Part shown: positions 48,434 through 59,689 of the stretch, piece after piece
Layout: each line of letters opens with the position of its first letter
Position numbering within the stretch: position 1 is the stretch's first letter
Source of the DNA: an uncultured Clostridia bacterium
Lineage (GTDB): Bacteria; Bacillota; Clostridia; Christensenellales; Borkfalkiaceae
DNA: 64,000 nucleotides
Reading direction: 5' to 3'
Assembly: GCA_944368155.1 (NCBI GenBank)
Contig: CALVWW010000001.1
Location: 244,738 to 308,737, forward strand
Program-made: the position numbers and the translations under genes
The notes under the pieces: generated by a model
Seen by the model: only the letters and a program-made list of their open reading frames with translations
The model's database searches: none
Told to the model about the DNA's origin: nothing

Positions 48434-50806
48434 TCATCGTACGATTGCAAGCTCTTTAAGAGCGCGGGTATAAGCAATATATTTCTCATTGTCGGTCATA
48501 TCTGAATCGGCGACGGCAACAGCCGTGAATTCCAGACCCTTGCTCTCGTAAACGGTCATAAGATTTATGCGTGTCTTGGAGATATTGCCCGTTTCGCGGA
48601 TAATATTATAATTTTTCCGCGAAAACTCCGCAAGCCGAGCCTCTGAGGTTATAACTGCCTTAAGTCCCTTTACGGGAGTGAGCCAACCCGTCACCTTACG
48701 CGGCTGCAGATAGACAATTTCAGAGCCGTCGCAACCTATTGACTGCATATCTATCTTCAGCTCTTTGGAAACAAAATCTACTATCTGGTTGGTATTGCGA
48801 TAGTTTTGTGTGAGCGTGTAAATATTGTTCTCCACGTCAGCCCAGTCGGACACCCCCCTGTATGGAGTGATATTCTGTTTCAGGTCGCCGAACACGTTGA
48901 AACGCGCCCTGCCGTTCACATGTTTCAGAACATAATACTCGCCTGCCGAAATATCCTGCCCTTCGTCGACAAATATGAACGAATGCTTGGGTGTAAGTTC
49001 GTATCCCAACTTACACAGCATAAGACAGAGGGCATAGATATCTGACGGATACATTTTGCCCGCATGCACTCCGAATTTGCGGCGCGATTTTTTCACCGTC
49101 TCCCCATAGAAAAAGCGTGCCACATCCACCCCGTCTTCGCATTTGCCTATAGAAACAAGGTTGCTCTCACCGCGAAGGACATCTGTAAAATCGTAGAGCG
49201 AGGAAAACAACCCTGAAATCTCACGCACATAGGCGGCGTTCGCCGCAATCTCCCGTTTGAGCTCACGGCGCTTATCAATGCGTTCGGCATAAGTGAGAAC
49301 ATCGTTGCCGCCCACATTCATTCTGTAGCGCATAAGGTCGGTTATCTCTTTATCTACAATTCCGTCGAGCGTAGCGAGGTCGGCTATCGCATCGTCGCAT
49401 ATTTTTTCAGCATGACGGTGTATGTGACGCATAGCCTTGTAAAATGACAGCAACTGGCGGTAAAAATAGCCGTACTCATTCATTCTTGAATCATTTTCGC
49501 TGAGTTCAAGAAATTCAGCCACGTCTGAAACACAGTTGAAAAGCTTGCGGAACGGTTTTGTGTAATACAGTCCTCCCTCCGCCTTTTCCTTTATTTCGCC
49601 GAGTATACAGCGGCGAACCCTGAGTCCTGCATTTTTAATCTTTTCATAAAGTTCTGTCTGACGCGAACAACGAGACAGAATGTCGCGCGCCATTTCCGCA
49701 CACTCCGGCGAAGAGAACATGCCGTGCACGCCGTCGTATATTTTAGCCAGCTTTTTATCGACGTCGGCTATGAAAGCTTCCGAATAGATGTAGGAAAGAT
49801 AACCTTCGGGCGGACGTTCGCCCCGTTCGATTTTGCTCTCGACATCTATGCCCTGCCCTGCAAGCAATGCAGTAAAATATTTTTCAATAGTGCTCGTTTT
49901 TACCTTTTCAAGCTCCAGAACTGTCGAAAGTTCATCAATGAACGCATTGAAAGAATCGGAAGGAGTGATTACGAGCACGTCGCGCGGCTTTACCCCTTCG
50001 TTGTTGTACATGATATATGAGAGCCTGTGCAGCATAATCATTGTTTTTCCGCTGCCTGCTATACCCTGAACGACAAAGCGGCTGTCCTCAGGCAGAGTGA
50101 TGATTTCGTACTGCTTTTCCTGAATGGTGTCTATAATGTCGGTTATGCCGCTCTTTTCCTTTCGGCTCTTTATTATTTCGCGCAGGAACGGGTCGAAAAT
50201 TATTTCTTCGTCGCGGCCGTCGATTTCTTCCTTGGACAGATAATCTTTGACAGAGAGATACTCATTCTGCATGTCAACTACTTTGCCGCTCTTTGTACGC
50301 AATGCGCGGCGGAGAACGAGCTTGTAGTTATACTCGTTTATCGAAAAGGTCACACGGCTCTTCTGATAATATCTTCGCGCCAGCGGCGCGCGCCAGTCCA
50401 CAATTTCCAGCCCCTCGTCGCCGCGCTTGCCTATATAGTAGCTGTTATAGCCGTCCTTATCGTCAACCACGTCCATACGGGCAAAATACGGCTCGTCAAA
50501 GTAGGGCTTATATGTTTCAATCTGCGCACGGTGGCGGTATATCTCCGACTTGAGCGCCATAACTTTTTTATAGCTTTCGGCATCGTAGTCCGGGTCGGAA
50601 ACGAGGCGGGATATCTCTTCCTGTGCCTCTTTTATCGAAACTTTAAGCTTGTTGATATAAATTACGCGCAACATAAACATGACCGCGTCGATATGTTCGC
50701 GCTCATAGTTTAATTGTTTTTCGGAGTCGAGAAGGTCCAAAAAGAACTGCTTGTCTGGCTCTTTATGCGGGTCGATTATCTTTTTGATTTTGTTTATGTC
50801 AGCCAT
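48434..50806 (-). CDS. helD: HelD-type UvrD-like helicase (RNA polymerase recycling factor)
   Basis: 790 aa, close to Bacillus HelD (774). N-terminal coiled coil (about 1-100), then the HelD-specific YFARMDVVDDKDGYNSYYIG and IVDWRAPLARRYYQ. SF1 motifs: Walker A VVQGIAGSGKTMIMLHRLSY, motif II FIFVDEGQDISAGEYYVL, GDLKQNITPYRG, TQNYRNTNQI, VYESKGLEFTAVAVAD and AYTRALKEL. HelD releases RNA polymerase from DNA after termination. Adjacent to the giant helicase gene on the same strand, with its own terminator between. Confidence 0.92.
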   Translation of the reverse strand: MADINKIKKIIDPHKEPDKQFFLDLLDSEKQLNYEREHIDAVMFMLRVIYINKLKVSIKEAQEEISRLVSDPDYDAESYKKVMALKSEIYRHRAQIETYKPYFDEPYFARMDVVDDKDGYNSYYIGKRGDEGLEIVDWRAPLARRYYQKSRVTFSINEYNYKLVLRRALRTKSGKVVDMQNEYLSVKDYLSKEEIDGRDEEIIFDPFLREIIKSRKEKSGITDIIDTIQEKQYEIITLPEDSRFVVQGIAGSGKTMIMLHRLSYIMYNNEGVKPRDVLVITPSDSFNAFIDELSTVLELEKVKTSTIEKYFTALLAGQGIDVESKIERGERPPEGYLSYIYSEAFIADVDKKLAKIYDGVHGMFSSPECAEMARDILSRCSRQTELYEKIKNAGLRVRRCILGEIKEKAEGGLYYTKPFRKLFNCVSDVAEFLELSENDSRMNEYGYFYRQLLSFYKAMRHIHRHAEKICDDAIADLATLDGIVDKEITDLMRYRMNVGGNDVLTYAERIDKRRELKREIAANAAYVREISGLFSSLYDFTDVLRGESNLVSIGKCEDGVDVARFFYGETVKKSRRKFGVHAGKMYPSDIYALCLMLCKLGYELTPKHSFIFVDEGQDISAGEYYVLKHVNGRARFNVFGDLKQNITPYRGVSDWADVENNIYTLTQNYRNTNQIVDFVSKELKIDMQSIGCDGSEIVYLQPRKVTGWLTPVKGLKAVITSEARLAEFSRKNYNIIRETGNISKTRINLMTVYESKGLEFTAVAVADSDMTDNEKYIAYTRALKELAIVR

Positions 50807-50926
50807 GCCTGCCCCGTTTTATGCGCGTTGCGCAAAGTTAAGATAGTTCATTATAGCATATCCGGCAGAAAAAAGCAATACCCCATTTTTATTTGACAAT
50901 CGTGCACAGTTTTTTATTCAATATGG

Positions 50927-50969
50927 AAAAACACGCGGCGCACATAATTGGTATACGCCGCGTGTTTTT
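50927..50969 (-). terminator. Terminator after the TrmH-like gene
   Basis: AAAAACACGCGGCG with CGCCGCGTGTTTTT around a 15-nt loop; bidirectional by shape. The rest of 50807-51062 is AT-rich with no gene. Confidence 0.8.
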
Positions 50970-51062
50970 ATAAAATCAATTAAAACTTGTCATGCTAAAT
51001 TAAATATGCAAATATAAATTTACAATCAATATAAATTATGACAATATAACTTTATATTAAAA

Positions 51063-51902
51063 TCAATGCTTCAGTTTATTTTTTATACAGGCTTCGTATG
51101 TGAGAACAGTTGCGGCAACGCCTACATTCAGGCTGTCGCACTTGCCAAGCATGGGAATGGCTATCATCTCGTATTTACCGTCATACCACTCGCGGGCAAT
51201 TCCGTAGCGCTCGCTGCCGACAATTAACGCGGTGTTTTTACCGAACTGCTCATCATAATGAAAGTGAGGGGCGCGTGTATCGGCGAGATAGACAGTAAAA
51301 CCGTGCTTATCCAGCCACGCGCGGCATTCGGCAACCGAGGCGAACTCGAATGTCGGCACAGTGAGTATGGCGCCCTGACTTGCTTTTATAAGCTTGGGGT
51401 GAGTCATACGCACCTTGCGGTTGCAGAAGAATACCGCGTCGGCGCCCGCTCCGTCGGCCATACGCAGCATAGTACCTGCATTGCCGGGGATTTCAACGCC
51501 GTCAATTACAAGAACTACAGCCTTTTCCGGCGGATTGAATTTTGCTATGTCCCACTGCGGCAGTGCGGCCAGCGCCATAATCCCGTCGGGCTGCCCCTTT
51601 TCGGAAATCTTTTCATAGGTCTTTGCCGAAACAGAGAACCTGTCGGGAGTCTTTGCCGAAAGGTTTTTTATGAGTTCGGCAACTTCGGGCGTGCGCACAT
51701 AATCGGGGCAGACGATAATGCACTCTATGTGAGTATCAAATTTAAGACACATGGAGGCAAGCCATATCCCTTCAGCAACAAAGAGCTTTTGAGGATTTGG
51801 TTTTGTGTTGGACAGCACTCCCTTTACCCTCTTGATTATTCCGTTCTGTTCGCCTATCGGACGAAAATCCAAATCATTTAAAAGTTGTTCTATATTTACC
51901 AT
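51063..51902 (-). CDS. TrmH/SpoU-family RNA 2'-O-methyltransferase
   Basis: 279 aa from ATG 51902. N-terminal substrate-binding part (KLFVAEGIWLASMCLKF), then the SPOUT core: VLVIDGVEIPGNAGTMLRMADGAGADAV, LIVGSERYGIAREW and the knot motif IPMLGKCDSLNVGVAATVL. It modifies rRNA or tRNA; the target is not readable. A TATAAT directly precedes the ATG and no Shine-Dalgarno is seen, so the true start or promoter is uncertain. A TTG at 51932 is an alternative. Confidence 0.9.
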   Translation of the reverse strand: MVNIEQLLNDLDFRPIGEQNGIIKRVKGVLSNTKPNPQKLFVAEGIWLASMCLKFDTHIECIIVCPDYVRTPEVAELIKNLSAKTPDRFSVSAKTYEKISEKGQPDGIMALAALPQWDIAKFNPPEKAVVLVIDGVEIPGNAGTMLRMADGAGADAVFFCNRKVRMTHPKLIKASQGAILTVPTFEFASVAECRAWLDKHGFTVYLADTRAPHFHYDEQFGKNTALIVGSERYGIAREWYDGKYEMIAIPMLGKCDSLNVGVAATVLTYEACIKNKLKH

Positions 51903-51968
51903 ATTATATAATGCAGGTTTTTCTTCGTGCAAAGCGCCTATTTACAATACACGGTGCGACACTCCAAA

Positions 51969-52388
51969 TTAAAATTCAAGAAGGTTGAGGCCTATCTCGT
52001 CGGAGAACTTTCTGTCTACTCTGCCGTCGATGACATCGATTACCATTTCGCAGGTAGCGGAGACCACCGCGCGGTTTAAGTGCCCGCCGAAAACCTTGCC
52101 CTCCTCGTCGCCTGCGCTCATGTGCAGGTGTGAATAGAATTTGCCGTCCAGCTCGGTCACGTTGCCGAGGAGAGAGACAATTTCGTAGTCGCCCGTAAAG
52201 GTGTTGGCCTTGTACTCCTTTGTGTGCGGGTTGAACACGCCGACGGTGAAGTCGCCCACCGCACCTATCGCAGAAACAGAGGCAAGCGTTACGCCCTCCT
52301 TTTCACAGATGACTTTAAGCTGTTCGCAAATTTCTTCGCCCCTGTCTATGCGGGCGATTACTTTATCAAAAAATACTCTGTATTCCAT
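51969..52388 (-). CDS. PPC/DUF296-domain protein
   Basis: 139 aa. The plant-and-prokaryote conserved domain: EEICEQLKVICEKEGVTLASVSAIGAVGDFTVGVFN, LLGNVTELDGKFYSHLHMS, GGHLNRAVVSATCEMVID. The His cluster (SHLHMS, GGHL) probably binds a metal. Bacterial members are trimers of unsettled function. It starts right at the end of the GNAT gene, so they are co-transcribed. Confidence 0.9.
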   Translation of the reverse strand: MEYRVFFDKVIARIDRGEEICEQLKVICEKEGVTLASVSAIGAVGDFTVGVFNPHTKEYKANTFTGDYEIVSLLGNVTELDGKFYSHLHMSAGDEEGKVFGGHLNRAVVSATCEMVIDVIDGRVDRKFSDEIGLNLLEF

Positions 52389-52955
52389 TTATTTTCCCTC
52401 CCTTTGCAGTTCTTTTATCATTATGTACTCATTGAGATAGGTGCCCTCTTTAAGCCTGTACGCTTTTGGACGCACGCCGACAATGCGGAAACCGAACTTT
52501 TCGTATAGTGCCCTTGCGCGGGAATTACCCTCGATATACTCCAGCTCTATCTGCTCTACATACTGCATTTTGTCCGCAATATCAATGAGCGCTTCGAGCA
52601 TTTTTGAACCTATGCCCTGCCCCCAATATTCGGAGAGAAGCGCAACCGCAATATTTGCGCGGTGCCTTGTTTTTATCCACCTGTCCCGTGTAATCGTGCA
52701 GGTACCCGCTATTTTGCCCTCCACTTCACACACCAGCATTGCGCCGTTTGCAGAGGAGTTCATATCATTGAAAATTGTTTTTTCAAGTTCATAAGTAAAA
52801 TTTTTACACTCTTCGGGATAGCGCAACAGAAAATGCGTTTCACCCGACGACTTTATCAGATACGCGCGTGTCCCCTCAATATCCTCTTCGCGCGGACTGC
52901 GCAATGTTGCCGCTCTGCCGTCTTTTAAAGTAAAATTTATATCATCAACTACCAT
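52389..52955 (-). CDS. GNAT-family N-acetyltransferase
   Basis: 188 aa. GNAT core: ATLRSPREEDIEGTRAYL, AGTCTITRDRWIKTRHRANIAVALLSEYWGQGIGSKMLEALID (the acetyl-CoA loop is QGIGSK), and EGNSRARALYEKFGFRIVG. Substrate unknown. Its stop abuts the start of the PPC gene. Confidence 0.9.
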   Translation of the reverse strand: MVVDDINFTLKDGRAATLRSPREEDIEGTRAYLIKSSGETHFLLRYPEECKNFTYELEKTIFNDMNSSANGAMLVCEVEGKIAGTCTITRDRWIKTRHRANIAVALLSEYWGQGIGSKMLEALIDIADKMQYVEQIELEYIEGNSRARALYEKFGFRIVGVRPKAYRLKEGTYLNEYIMIKELQREGK

Positions 52956-53129
52956 AATATCGCCTGTTTTATTTAAGCGCCGCCCGTTCAGGCGGCGCTA
53001 TGTAATTGCTATAAAATTTCGGAGCGCAACACAGTATTGAGACGCAGAAGTGCAAATTCAAAAAATAATCACGCCAAAAAAATACAAGGCGGAATTTACT
53101 TCCACCGTTAAGCATTTTTACGACCATTT

Positions 53130-53175
53130 ACCTCACGGCAAAGATTTTTGCAAAGCAAAAAGATTTGCGTGAGCC
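53130..53175 (-). terminator. Imperfect palindrome after guaA
   Basis: CTCACGGCAAAGATTTTTGC and its near-inverse GCAAAAAGATTTGCGTGAG, around AAA. It may terminate guaA. It resembles other TTTTGC/GCAAAA palindromes in the window. Confidence 0.5.
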
Positions 53176-53179
53176 ACTA

Positions 53180-54712
53180 TTACTCCCATTCGATTGTTGC
53201 AGGAGGTTTGGAGGTTATATCATAAACTATCCTGTTGGCGTGGCGGACTTCGTTTACTATGCGGTTGGAGATTATCTCCAACACGTCATAAGGAATACGC
53301 GCCCAGTCGGCAGTCATGGCGTCGACGGAGGTCACGGCGCGGATGGCGATAACGTTTTCGTATGTGCGGAAGTCACCCTGCACGCCCACTGTTTTGCTGT
53401 TGGTAATTACAGTGAAATATTGCCAGATTTTGTCGTCGAGCCCGGCCTTTGAAATCTCTTCACGCAGTATATAGTCGGAATCGCGAAGAGTTTCCAGCTT
53501 TTCTTCCGTCACCTCACCCATAATTCTTATGGCGAGGCCGGGACCCGGGAAGGGCTGGCGCATTACGACGTTTTTGGGAAGTCCGAGCTCGAAGCCTACC
53601 TTCCTCACTTCGTCCTTAAACAGGTCGCGGAGAGGCTCGATAATTTCCTTAAAGTCGACTACCGAGGGAAGGCCTCCTACGTTATGATGGCTCTTTATTA
53701 CGGCCGACTTGCCCTTGCCGCTTTCAATCACGTCGGGATAAATGGTGCCCTGAACGAGATAGTCGACCGCGCCAATCTTCTTAGATATCTTCTCAAACGA
53801 GCGGATGAACTGCTCGCCTATTATTTTTCGCTTGGTTTCCGGGTCGGAAACGCCCTTTAATTTTTCAAGGAATATCTTGCCGTCATCCACCTTTATGAGG
53901 TTCATGCCGAGGCCGTCTTTGAACACGCTCATAACCTCGTCAGCCTCGTATTTCCTTAAAAGCCCGTGGTCGACAAACACGCAGGTGAGCTTATCTCCCA
54001 CAGCCTTATGGATGAGCGTTGCCGCAACGGCGGAGTCGACGCCGCCCGACATAGCACAGAGGACCTTTTTGTCGCCAATCTTTTCTTTAATCTCTGCTAT
54101 TTTTTCAGAAACAAAACCCGACATCGTCCATTCGCCGTGCGCACCGCATACGTTATAAAGGAAATTGCGCAACATCAACGTGCCGTATTCGGTGTGCTGC
54201 ACTTCGGGATGAAACTGGACGCCGTAAATTTTGCGTTCCTCGTTCCCGAACGCCGCATAAGGGCAATTATCGGAATGGGCTATCATATTAAACCCCGCGG
54301 GAAGCTTAGTTATTCTGTCGGTATGGCTCATCCAGCAGACGGAAGTTTCGGGCACGCCTTCGGTTAAAGGGCTGGTTTTAGTGTAAACTTCAGCCTTTCC
54401 ATATTCAGAAGTCGTGGCACGCTCTACCACGCCGCCTAATATATGTGCTGTGAGCTGGCAGCCGTAGCAGATACCGAGTACCGGAACGCCGAGTTTAAAA
54501 ATTTCAGGGTCAACCTTGGGGCTGCCGTCATCGTATACGCTGTTGGGGCCGCCCGTGAAGATTATGCCTATAGGGGCGTACTCCTTTATTCTGTCAATAG
54601 TCATGTCGCACGGCACGAGGTCGCAGTATACGTTCTGCTCGCGCACGCGCCTTGCAATAAGCTGGTTGTACTGACCGCCAAAGTCGAGTACTAAAACTCT
54701 TTCGCGCTGCAT
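53180..54712 (-). CDS. guaA: GMP synthase (glutamine-hydrolysing)
   Basis: It converts XMP to GMP. 510 aa: glutaminase domain with [13 protein letters not shown], catalytic Cys82 in LGICYGCQ and [14 protein letters not shown]. Then the ATP-pyrophosphatase P-loop [13 protein letters not shown] and the C-terminal dimerisation domain ending in [14 protein letters not shown] precedes the ATG. It is downstream of guaB on the same strand but separated by hairpins. Confidence 0.97.
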   Translation of the reverse strand: MQRERVLVLDFGGQYNQLIARRVREQNVYCDLVPCDMTIDRIKEYAPIGIIFTGGPNSVYDDGSPKVDPEIFKLGVPVLGICYGCQLTAHILGGVVERATTSEYGKAEVYTKTSPLTEGVPETSVCWMSHTDRITKLPAGFNMIAHSDNCPYAAFGNEERKIYGVQFHPEVQHTEYGTLMLRNFLYNVCGAHGEWTMSGFVSEKIAEIKEKIGDKKVLCAMSGGVDSAVAATLIHKAVGDKLTCVFVDHGLLRKYEADEVMSVFKDGLGMNLIKVDDGKIFLEKLKGVSDPETKRKIIGEQFIRSFEKISKKIGAVDYLVQGTIYPDVIESGKGKSAVIKSHHNVGGLPSVVDFKEIIEPLRDLFKDEVRKVGFELGLPKNVVMRQPFPGPGLAIRIMGEVTEEKLETLRDSDYILREEISKAGLDDKIWQYFTVITNSKTVGVQGDFRTYENVIAIRAVTSVDAMTADWARIPYDVLEIISNRIVNEVRHANRIVYDITSKPPATIEWE

Positions 54713-54726
54713 ATGTAAAGTCCTTA

Positions 54727-54753
54727 TAAAAAAATTTTGAGGCGGAAACGCCT
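54727..54753 (-). terminator. Terminator between guaB and guaA
   Basis: AGGCG-GAAA-CGCCT tetraloop hairpin. On the minus strand it is followed by CAAAATTTTTTT. Preceding it, a second hairpin GGCGGAAG/CTTCCGCC lies within 54785-54815. Confidence 0.65.
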
Positions 54754-54832
54754 GTGAGCGGTCAAAACCGCAAAAATATTTTACGGCGGAAGCAAAATAT
54801 TTACTTCCGCCTGTGAATTACCTTTTATAACA

Positions 54833-56302
<1,470 letters not shown>

Positions 56303-56436
56303 TCAGTTGAAATATATAATTAAGTATAAACTCTTAACCAGATAGTAGTTTATTAAAGTAAAGTACGGCATCCGCCGCAAAACAGTGCGGCGAACGCCGC
56401 AATATTTGCGTTTCTGCCTCTGAAATACATTCAGCT

Positions 56437-57123
56437 CTACAGCTGAGTAAGAGAATTGATTATAGTCTGAAGATACATTGCCTGGCTTTCGGCGTCCGCA
56501 GAAACATTGTCGAGCACTTCAAGCAACCTGTCAGCCGCGCCGCTGTCGCCGGCATAGATGACGCGTTGCGCGAGTACGCCCAAGGCATTGCTTATGGGAA
56601 ACTCTGTTATTTCGCCGCTGTAGGCAGAAGACGAGAAATCTACCCTGTCGATATTTTCATCGAGCGCGGCAACCGCCGTGCCGAGAGCAAGGTCAAAATT
56701 ACCCGCTCCGTAATAAGTTGTCGATAGCGCTCCGTACACATAATGTCTGTAGCTGAAAACAACATCTGAAAAATCGATATTATCCTCGTTGTCGGAGATA
56801 CTTTCATTTATCTCTTCGTCACGGATTTCACAGAACGAATCGAACTCTTCATGGTCGATAAGCCTGACGGCGTATTCTGCTATATAGTCATTATCGTCTG
56901 CAAGGATACTATCCTCAACACAACGGCCAAGGTCGGAAATATCATCTGTGTAAGAATAACACAGCGCCGCATACCTTGCGGCAAAGCCGTAATTTCCAAG
57001 CTGTTCGCACCAGCCGCATACAGTAGAAGGAAAGCCGAAACTTAAGATTGCAAACACCGCGACTGCACAGCCGACAACCACGCCGAGAGTGATGAGCGCC
57101 GTTTTTATTATAATCTTTTTCAA
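56437..57123 (-). CDS. Bitopic membrane protein of unknown function
   Basis: 228 aa: N-terminal anchor (residues 5-30), then an acidic, helix-rich extracytoplasmic part with TPR-like spacing (LGNYGFAARYAALCYSY; GAGNFDLALGTAVAALDENID). No catalytic motif. Divergent from the lipoprotein gene at 57256. Confidence 0.6.
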   Translation of the reverse strand: MKKIIIKTALITLGVVVGCAVAVFAILSFGFPSTVCGWCEQLGNYGFAARYAALCYSYTDDISDLGRCVEDSILADDNDYIAEYAVRLIDHEEFDSFCEIRDEEINESISDNEDNIDFSDVVFSYRHYVYGALSTTYYGAGNFDLALGTAVAALDENIDRVDFSSSAYSGEITEFPISNALGVLAQRVIYAGDSGAADRLLEVLDNVSADAESQAMYLQTIINSLTQL

Positions 57124-57255
57124 GGAAGTTTACCGGAAATTAAAAATAATTCTGAATGAACTGAGTTTATTTTAATTATTTTAACACAGCAAAAAACAAA
57201 ATGCAAGTGTTTGAAAAACATTCATAAAATACGACGGGACAATATATTGTATAAT

Positions 57256-57912
57256 ATGAGAAAAATATTTGGTATATCTTTGACTGTTGCAGCCGTTGCG
57301 GCGGCTGTATTAATTCCGGGATGCGCAAAGCAAACAAACTATTGCGACTACATCTCTGAAAAAAGGTTCGGTATTTACATGTTCGAAGACGACAATGAAA
57401 GCATAAAAGTCTGTTGTTCTGAAAAAGAAAGTCCGTTCAATGCAGACGGCATAAAGGGACAGACTGCAGAACTTGTGGAAATTTACGCCTCATTAAGCGG
57501 AAGCTATGACGAGGTTACGATTTCCGGCGAAAACATTTCCGGCGGCGAGATGAGTTATCTTACAGTGAAAGGCTGCTGGTACTTAAGTTACAGCGGCTTT
57601 CCGGAAGGCGACCAACTGCAACTGGAGCTGACATGCGACGGTAAAACACAGACCTACACTCTTATAAGCGTGGCGGAAGGCGGCACGCTCTCCTGCGAAC
57701 AGGCGTTGCAATGCGTAGTTGAATATGACGCTTCACTTTTTGAAGGCATGACAAAAAACGGAATTTTCAACGGCGAAATTTTTGTGCGCCTGATTTACGA
57801 CGAAAACTGCTACTACTACGTAGGAGTGTGCGGAACAGACGGCAATATACACGCGTACCTTGTCGACGGTCAGTCTGGCAGGATAATAGCCGAACGCGAA
57901 CACCGCATATAA
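57256..57912 (+). CDS. Lipoprotein of unknown function
   Basis: 218 aa from ATG 57256 (MRKIFGISLTVAAVAAAVL...), with lipobox IPGC at about residues 20-23. The mature part is beta-rich. The final 40 residues (YYYVGVCGTDGNIHAYLVDGQSGRIIAERE) resemble a PepSY-type strand pattern ('D..tG.i'). AT-rich sequence with TATAAT lies directly at the ATG and no ribosome site is visible. Confidence 0.7.
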   Translation: MRKIFGISLTVAAVAAAVLIPGCAKQTNYCDYISEKRFGIYMFEDDNESIKVCCSEKESPFNADGIKGQTAELVEIYASLSGSYDEVTISGENISGGEMSYLTVKGCWYLSYSGFPEGDQLQLELTCDGKTQTYTLISVAEGGTLSCEQALQCVVEYDASLFEGMTKNGIFNGEIFVRLIYDENCYYYVGVCGTDGNIHAYLVDGQSGRIIAEREHRI

Positions 57913-57993
57913 AACCGGTATAATCATATAAACCACGCATTTTACACCAGACATAGTACTATGCAAACAAGCCGTTTGCTTATCAGTGAATAT

Positions 57994-58033
57994 AAAAAGC
58001 CGTACTCAGAGAAAGTCTGAGTACGGCTTTTTT
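57994..58033. terminator. Bidirectional terminator
   Basis: AAAAAGCCGTACTCAGA with TCTGAGTACGGCTTTTTT, between the convergent lipoprotein and GNAT genes. Confidence 0.9.
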
Positions 58034-58047
58034 ATAATGCATCAATG

Positions 58048-58575
58048 TTACAAAACCTTTTCAAAGCACAAAAAGCCGCTCTCTCCCCTTGCCTTAATCC
58101 TTCCGCACATACTGAAACCCAAGTCGGTAAGCAACCGCTGCATGGGCAGATTTTTTACATGGGTATCCATTCTCAGACTGTTCTTTCTGAGCCTCACGGC
58201 CTCCTCTGCGGCAGAGTTTAACGCGGCGCGCGCCAGACCCTTTCCGCGGAAATTTTCGGAAACGGCCAGCGTATGCGCGGCAATATAATTTGCGTTCCTG
58301 CCGTTTACATCAGTCAGCCACATGCCGTCGATTTCGTCGTACTCTTCGTCGCTTTCATATACCGACCATACAGCAGCGACAACGCCGTCCGATTCCGCTA
58401 CGCGGAAATTGCCGCCGGTTACGCCTTCATCTATCACCACGTCATAAGGATATCCGTCCGACCATTGAGGATTGCCGTTTTCAGCCATAAATCTGCGGGC
58501 TGAAGCAAAAATTTCTTTAATGCGCGGAATATCGCTCTTGCGGGCAATCCTGACCGAAAAAGAGGGCACCTGCAT
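58048..58575 (-). CDS. GNAT-family N-acetyltransferase
   Basis: 175 aa from ATG 58575 (MQVPSFSVRIARKSDIPRIKEIF), with TGGAG 8 nt upstream and just after the hemW stop. GNAT motifs: YIAAHTLAVSENFRGKGLARAALNSAAEEAV (the acetyl-CoA loop is RGKGLA) and PMQRLLTDLGFSMCG. It is in an operon with hemW; substrate unknown. Confidence 0.9.
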   Translation of the reverse strand: MQVPSFSVRIARKSDIPRIKEIFASARRFMAENGNPQWSDGYPYDVVIDEGVTGGNFRVAESDGVVAAVWSVYESDEEYDEIDGMWLTDVNGRNANYIAAHTLAVSENFRGKGLARAALNSAAEEAVRLRKNSLRMDTHVKNLPMQRLLTDLGFSMCGRIKARGESGFLCFEKVL

Positions 58576-58576
58576 A

Positions 58577-59689
58577 TCAGTTCTCCAGAAATTCAATAAT
58601 TATACTGTTCTGAACAAAGAGATATTCGTCTTTGATTTTAACGCTGTCTCCCTCCGTATCGAGGTAGCGCCCCACCTTTTTGAGCGCGGCTTTATGTTCT
58701 TCGAAGAAATCGACCCCGAACAGTTTTTTATATTCATGCGCGTCCAGTCCTTCGGCTGTGCGCAACGCAAGCATAATATATTCAAATTTTTGCCCTTCCT
58801 CGTCCACCTCTTCAGAGTTAATTACGGGCAGGTGCTCGGTGAAGATACATTTGAAATATTCATCAAGGTCGAAAGTGTTTGTAAAGCGCACATTTTTTAT
58901 GCACGAAGACGCCGAAACACCAAAACCTATATATTCGCCTCTGCGCCAGTAATTGAGGTTGTGCCTGCTCTCTTTTCCGCGTTTACAAAAGTTTGAAACT
59001 TCATAGCGGATAAACCCGAGCTCTTTCAGACGATTGAAGCCGGCCTGATACAGCGCCGCAACTTCGTCGGCGTCGGGCAGCTCACCGTTTAAGTAATCGG
59101 TATAAATTGGCGTGCCGTCCTCCGGCGTGAGCGCATACATCGAAATATGACTCGCGCCCGCCTCCGCGGCAAAGTCAATAGTATATAGAACATCCGCAGC
59201 CGTCTGACCCTTAAGACCTATGAGCACGTCGGCATTAAAATTTTCTCCCTTTAACAGGCGTGCGCACTCAAGAAAATCGGCGGCGGTGTGCATTCTGCCA
59301 ATATCTTCGAGCTGACTGTCTATCGCGGACTGAAGGCCGACGGAAAACCTGTTCACTCCGCATTTTTTATAAAAATCTATTTTGTCTGCCGTAACCGTGC
59401 CAGGATTGAGCTCTATAGTTATTTCTGCATTCTTTGCAAGGTTGAAGTTTTTGCGGGCTGAGGCTATCAGCATTCCAATGTAGCTCTCGTCTATCACAGA
59501 CGGAGTTCCGCCGCCTATGTAAAGCGTATCGAATGAATAGTCTTTAAGTTCCTTTCTGCGGAAACTCATTTCACGATAAACGCATGCCATGTAGCTCTCG
59601 GCAAAACACAATTTATCGGGAAAGGAAGTAAAATCACAATATGAACATTTGCTTTTACAAAAGGGTATATGAACGTAAATTCCTGCCAT
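58577..59689 (-). CDS. hemW: Radical SAM heme chaperone HemW
   Basis: 370 aa. Radical SAM cluster motif CKSKCSYCDF (Cys11, Cys15, Cys18), preceded by YVHIPF. TLYIGGGTPSV is the SAM-binding GGT, followed by NRFSVGLQS and the HemN_C-like C-terminus. HemW delivers heme to acceptor proteins, and is often misnamed coproporphyrinogen oxidase. It overlaps the MGMT-like gene end by 1 nt and is coupled to the GNAT gene. Confidence 0.93.
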   Translation of the reverse strand: MAGIYVHIPFCKSKCSYCDFTSFPDKLCFAESYMACVYREMSFRRKELKDYSFDTLYIGGGTPSVIDESYIGMLIASARKNFNLAKNAEITIELNPGTVTADKIDFYKKCGVNRFSVGLQSAIDSQLEDIGRMHTAADFLECARLLKGENFNADVLIGLKGQTAADVLYTIDFAAEAGASHISMYALTPEDGTPIYTDYLNGELPDADEVAALYQAGFNRLKELGFIRYEVSNFCKRGKESRHNLNYWRRGEYIGFGVSASSCIKNVRFTNTFDLDEYFKCIFTEHLPVINSEEVDEEGQKFEYIMLALRTAEGLDAHEYKKLFGVDFFEEHKAALKKVGRYLDTEGDSVKIKDEYLFVQNSIIIEFLEN

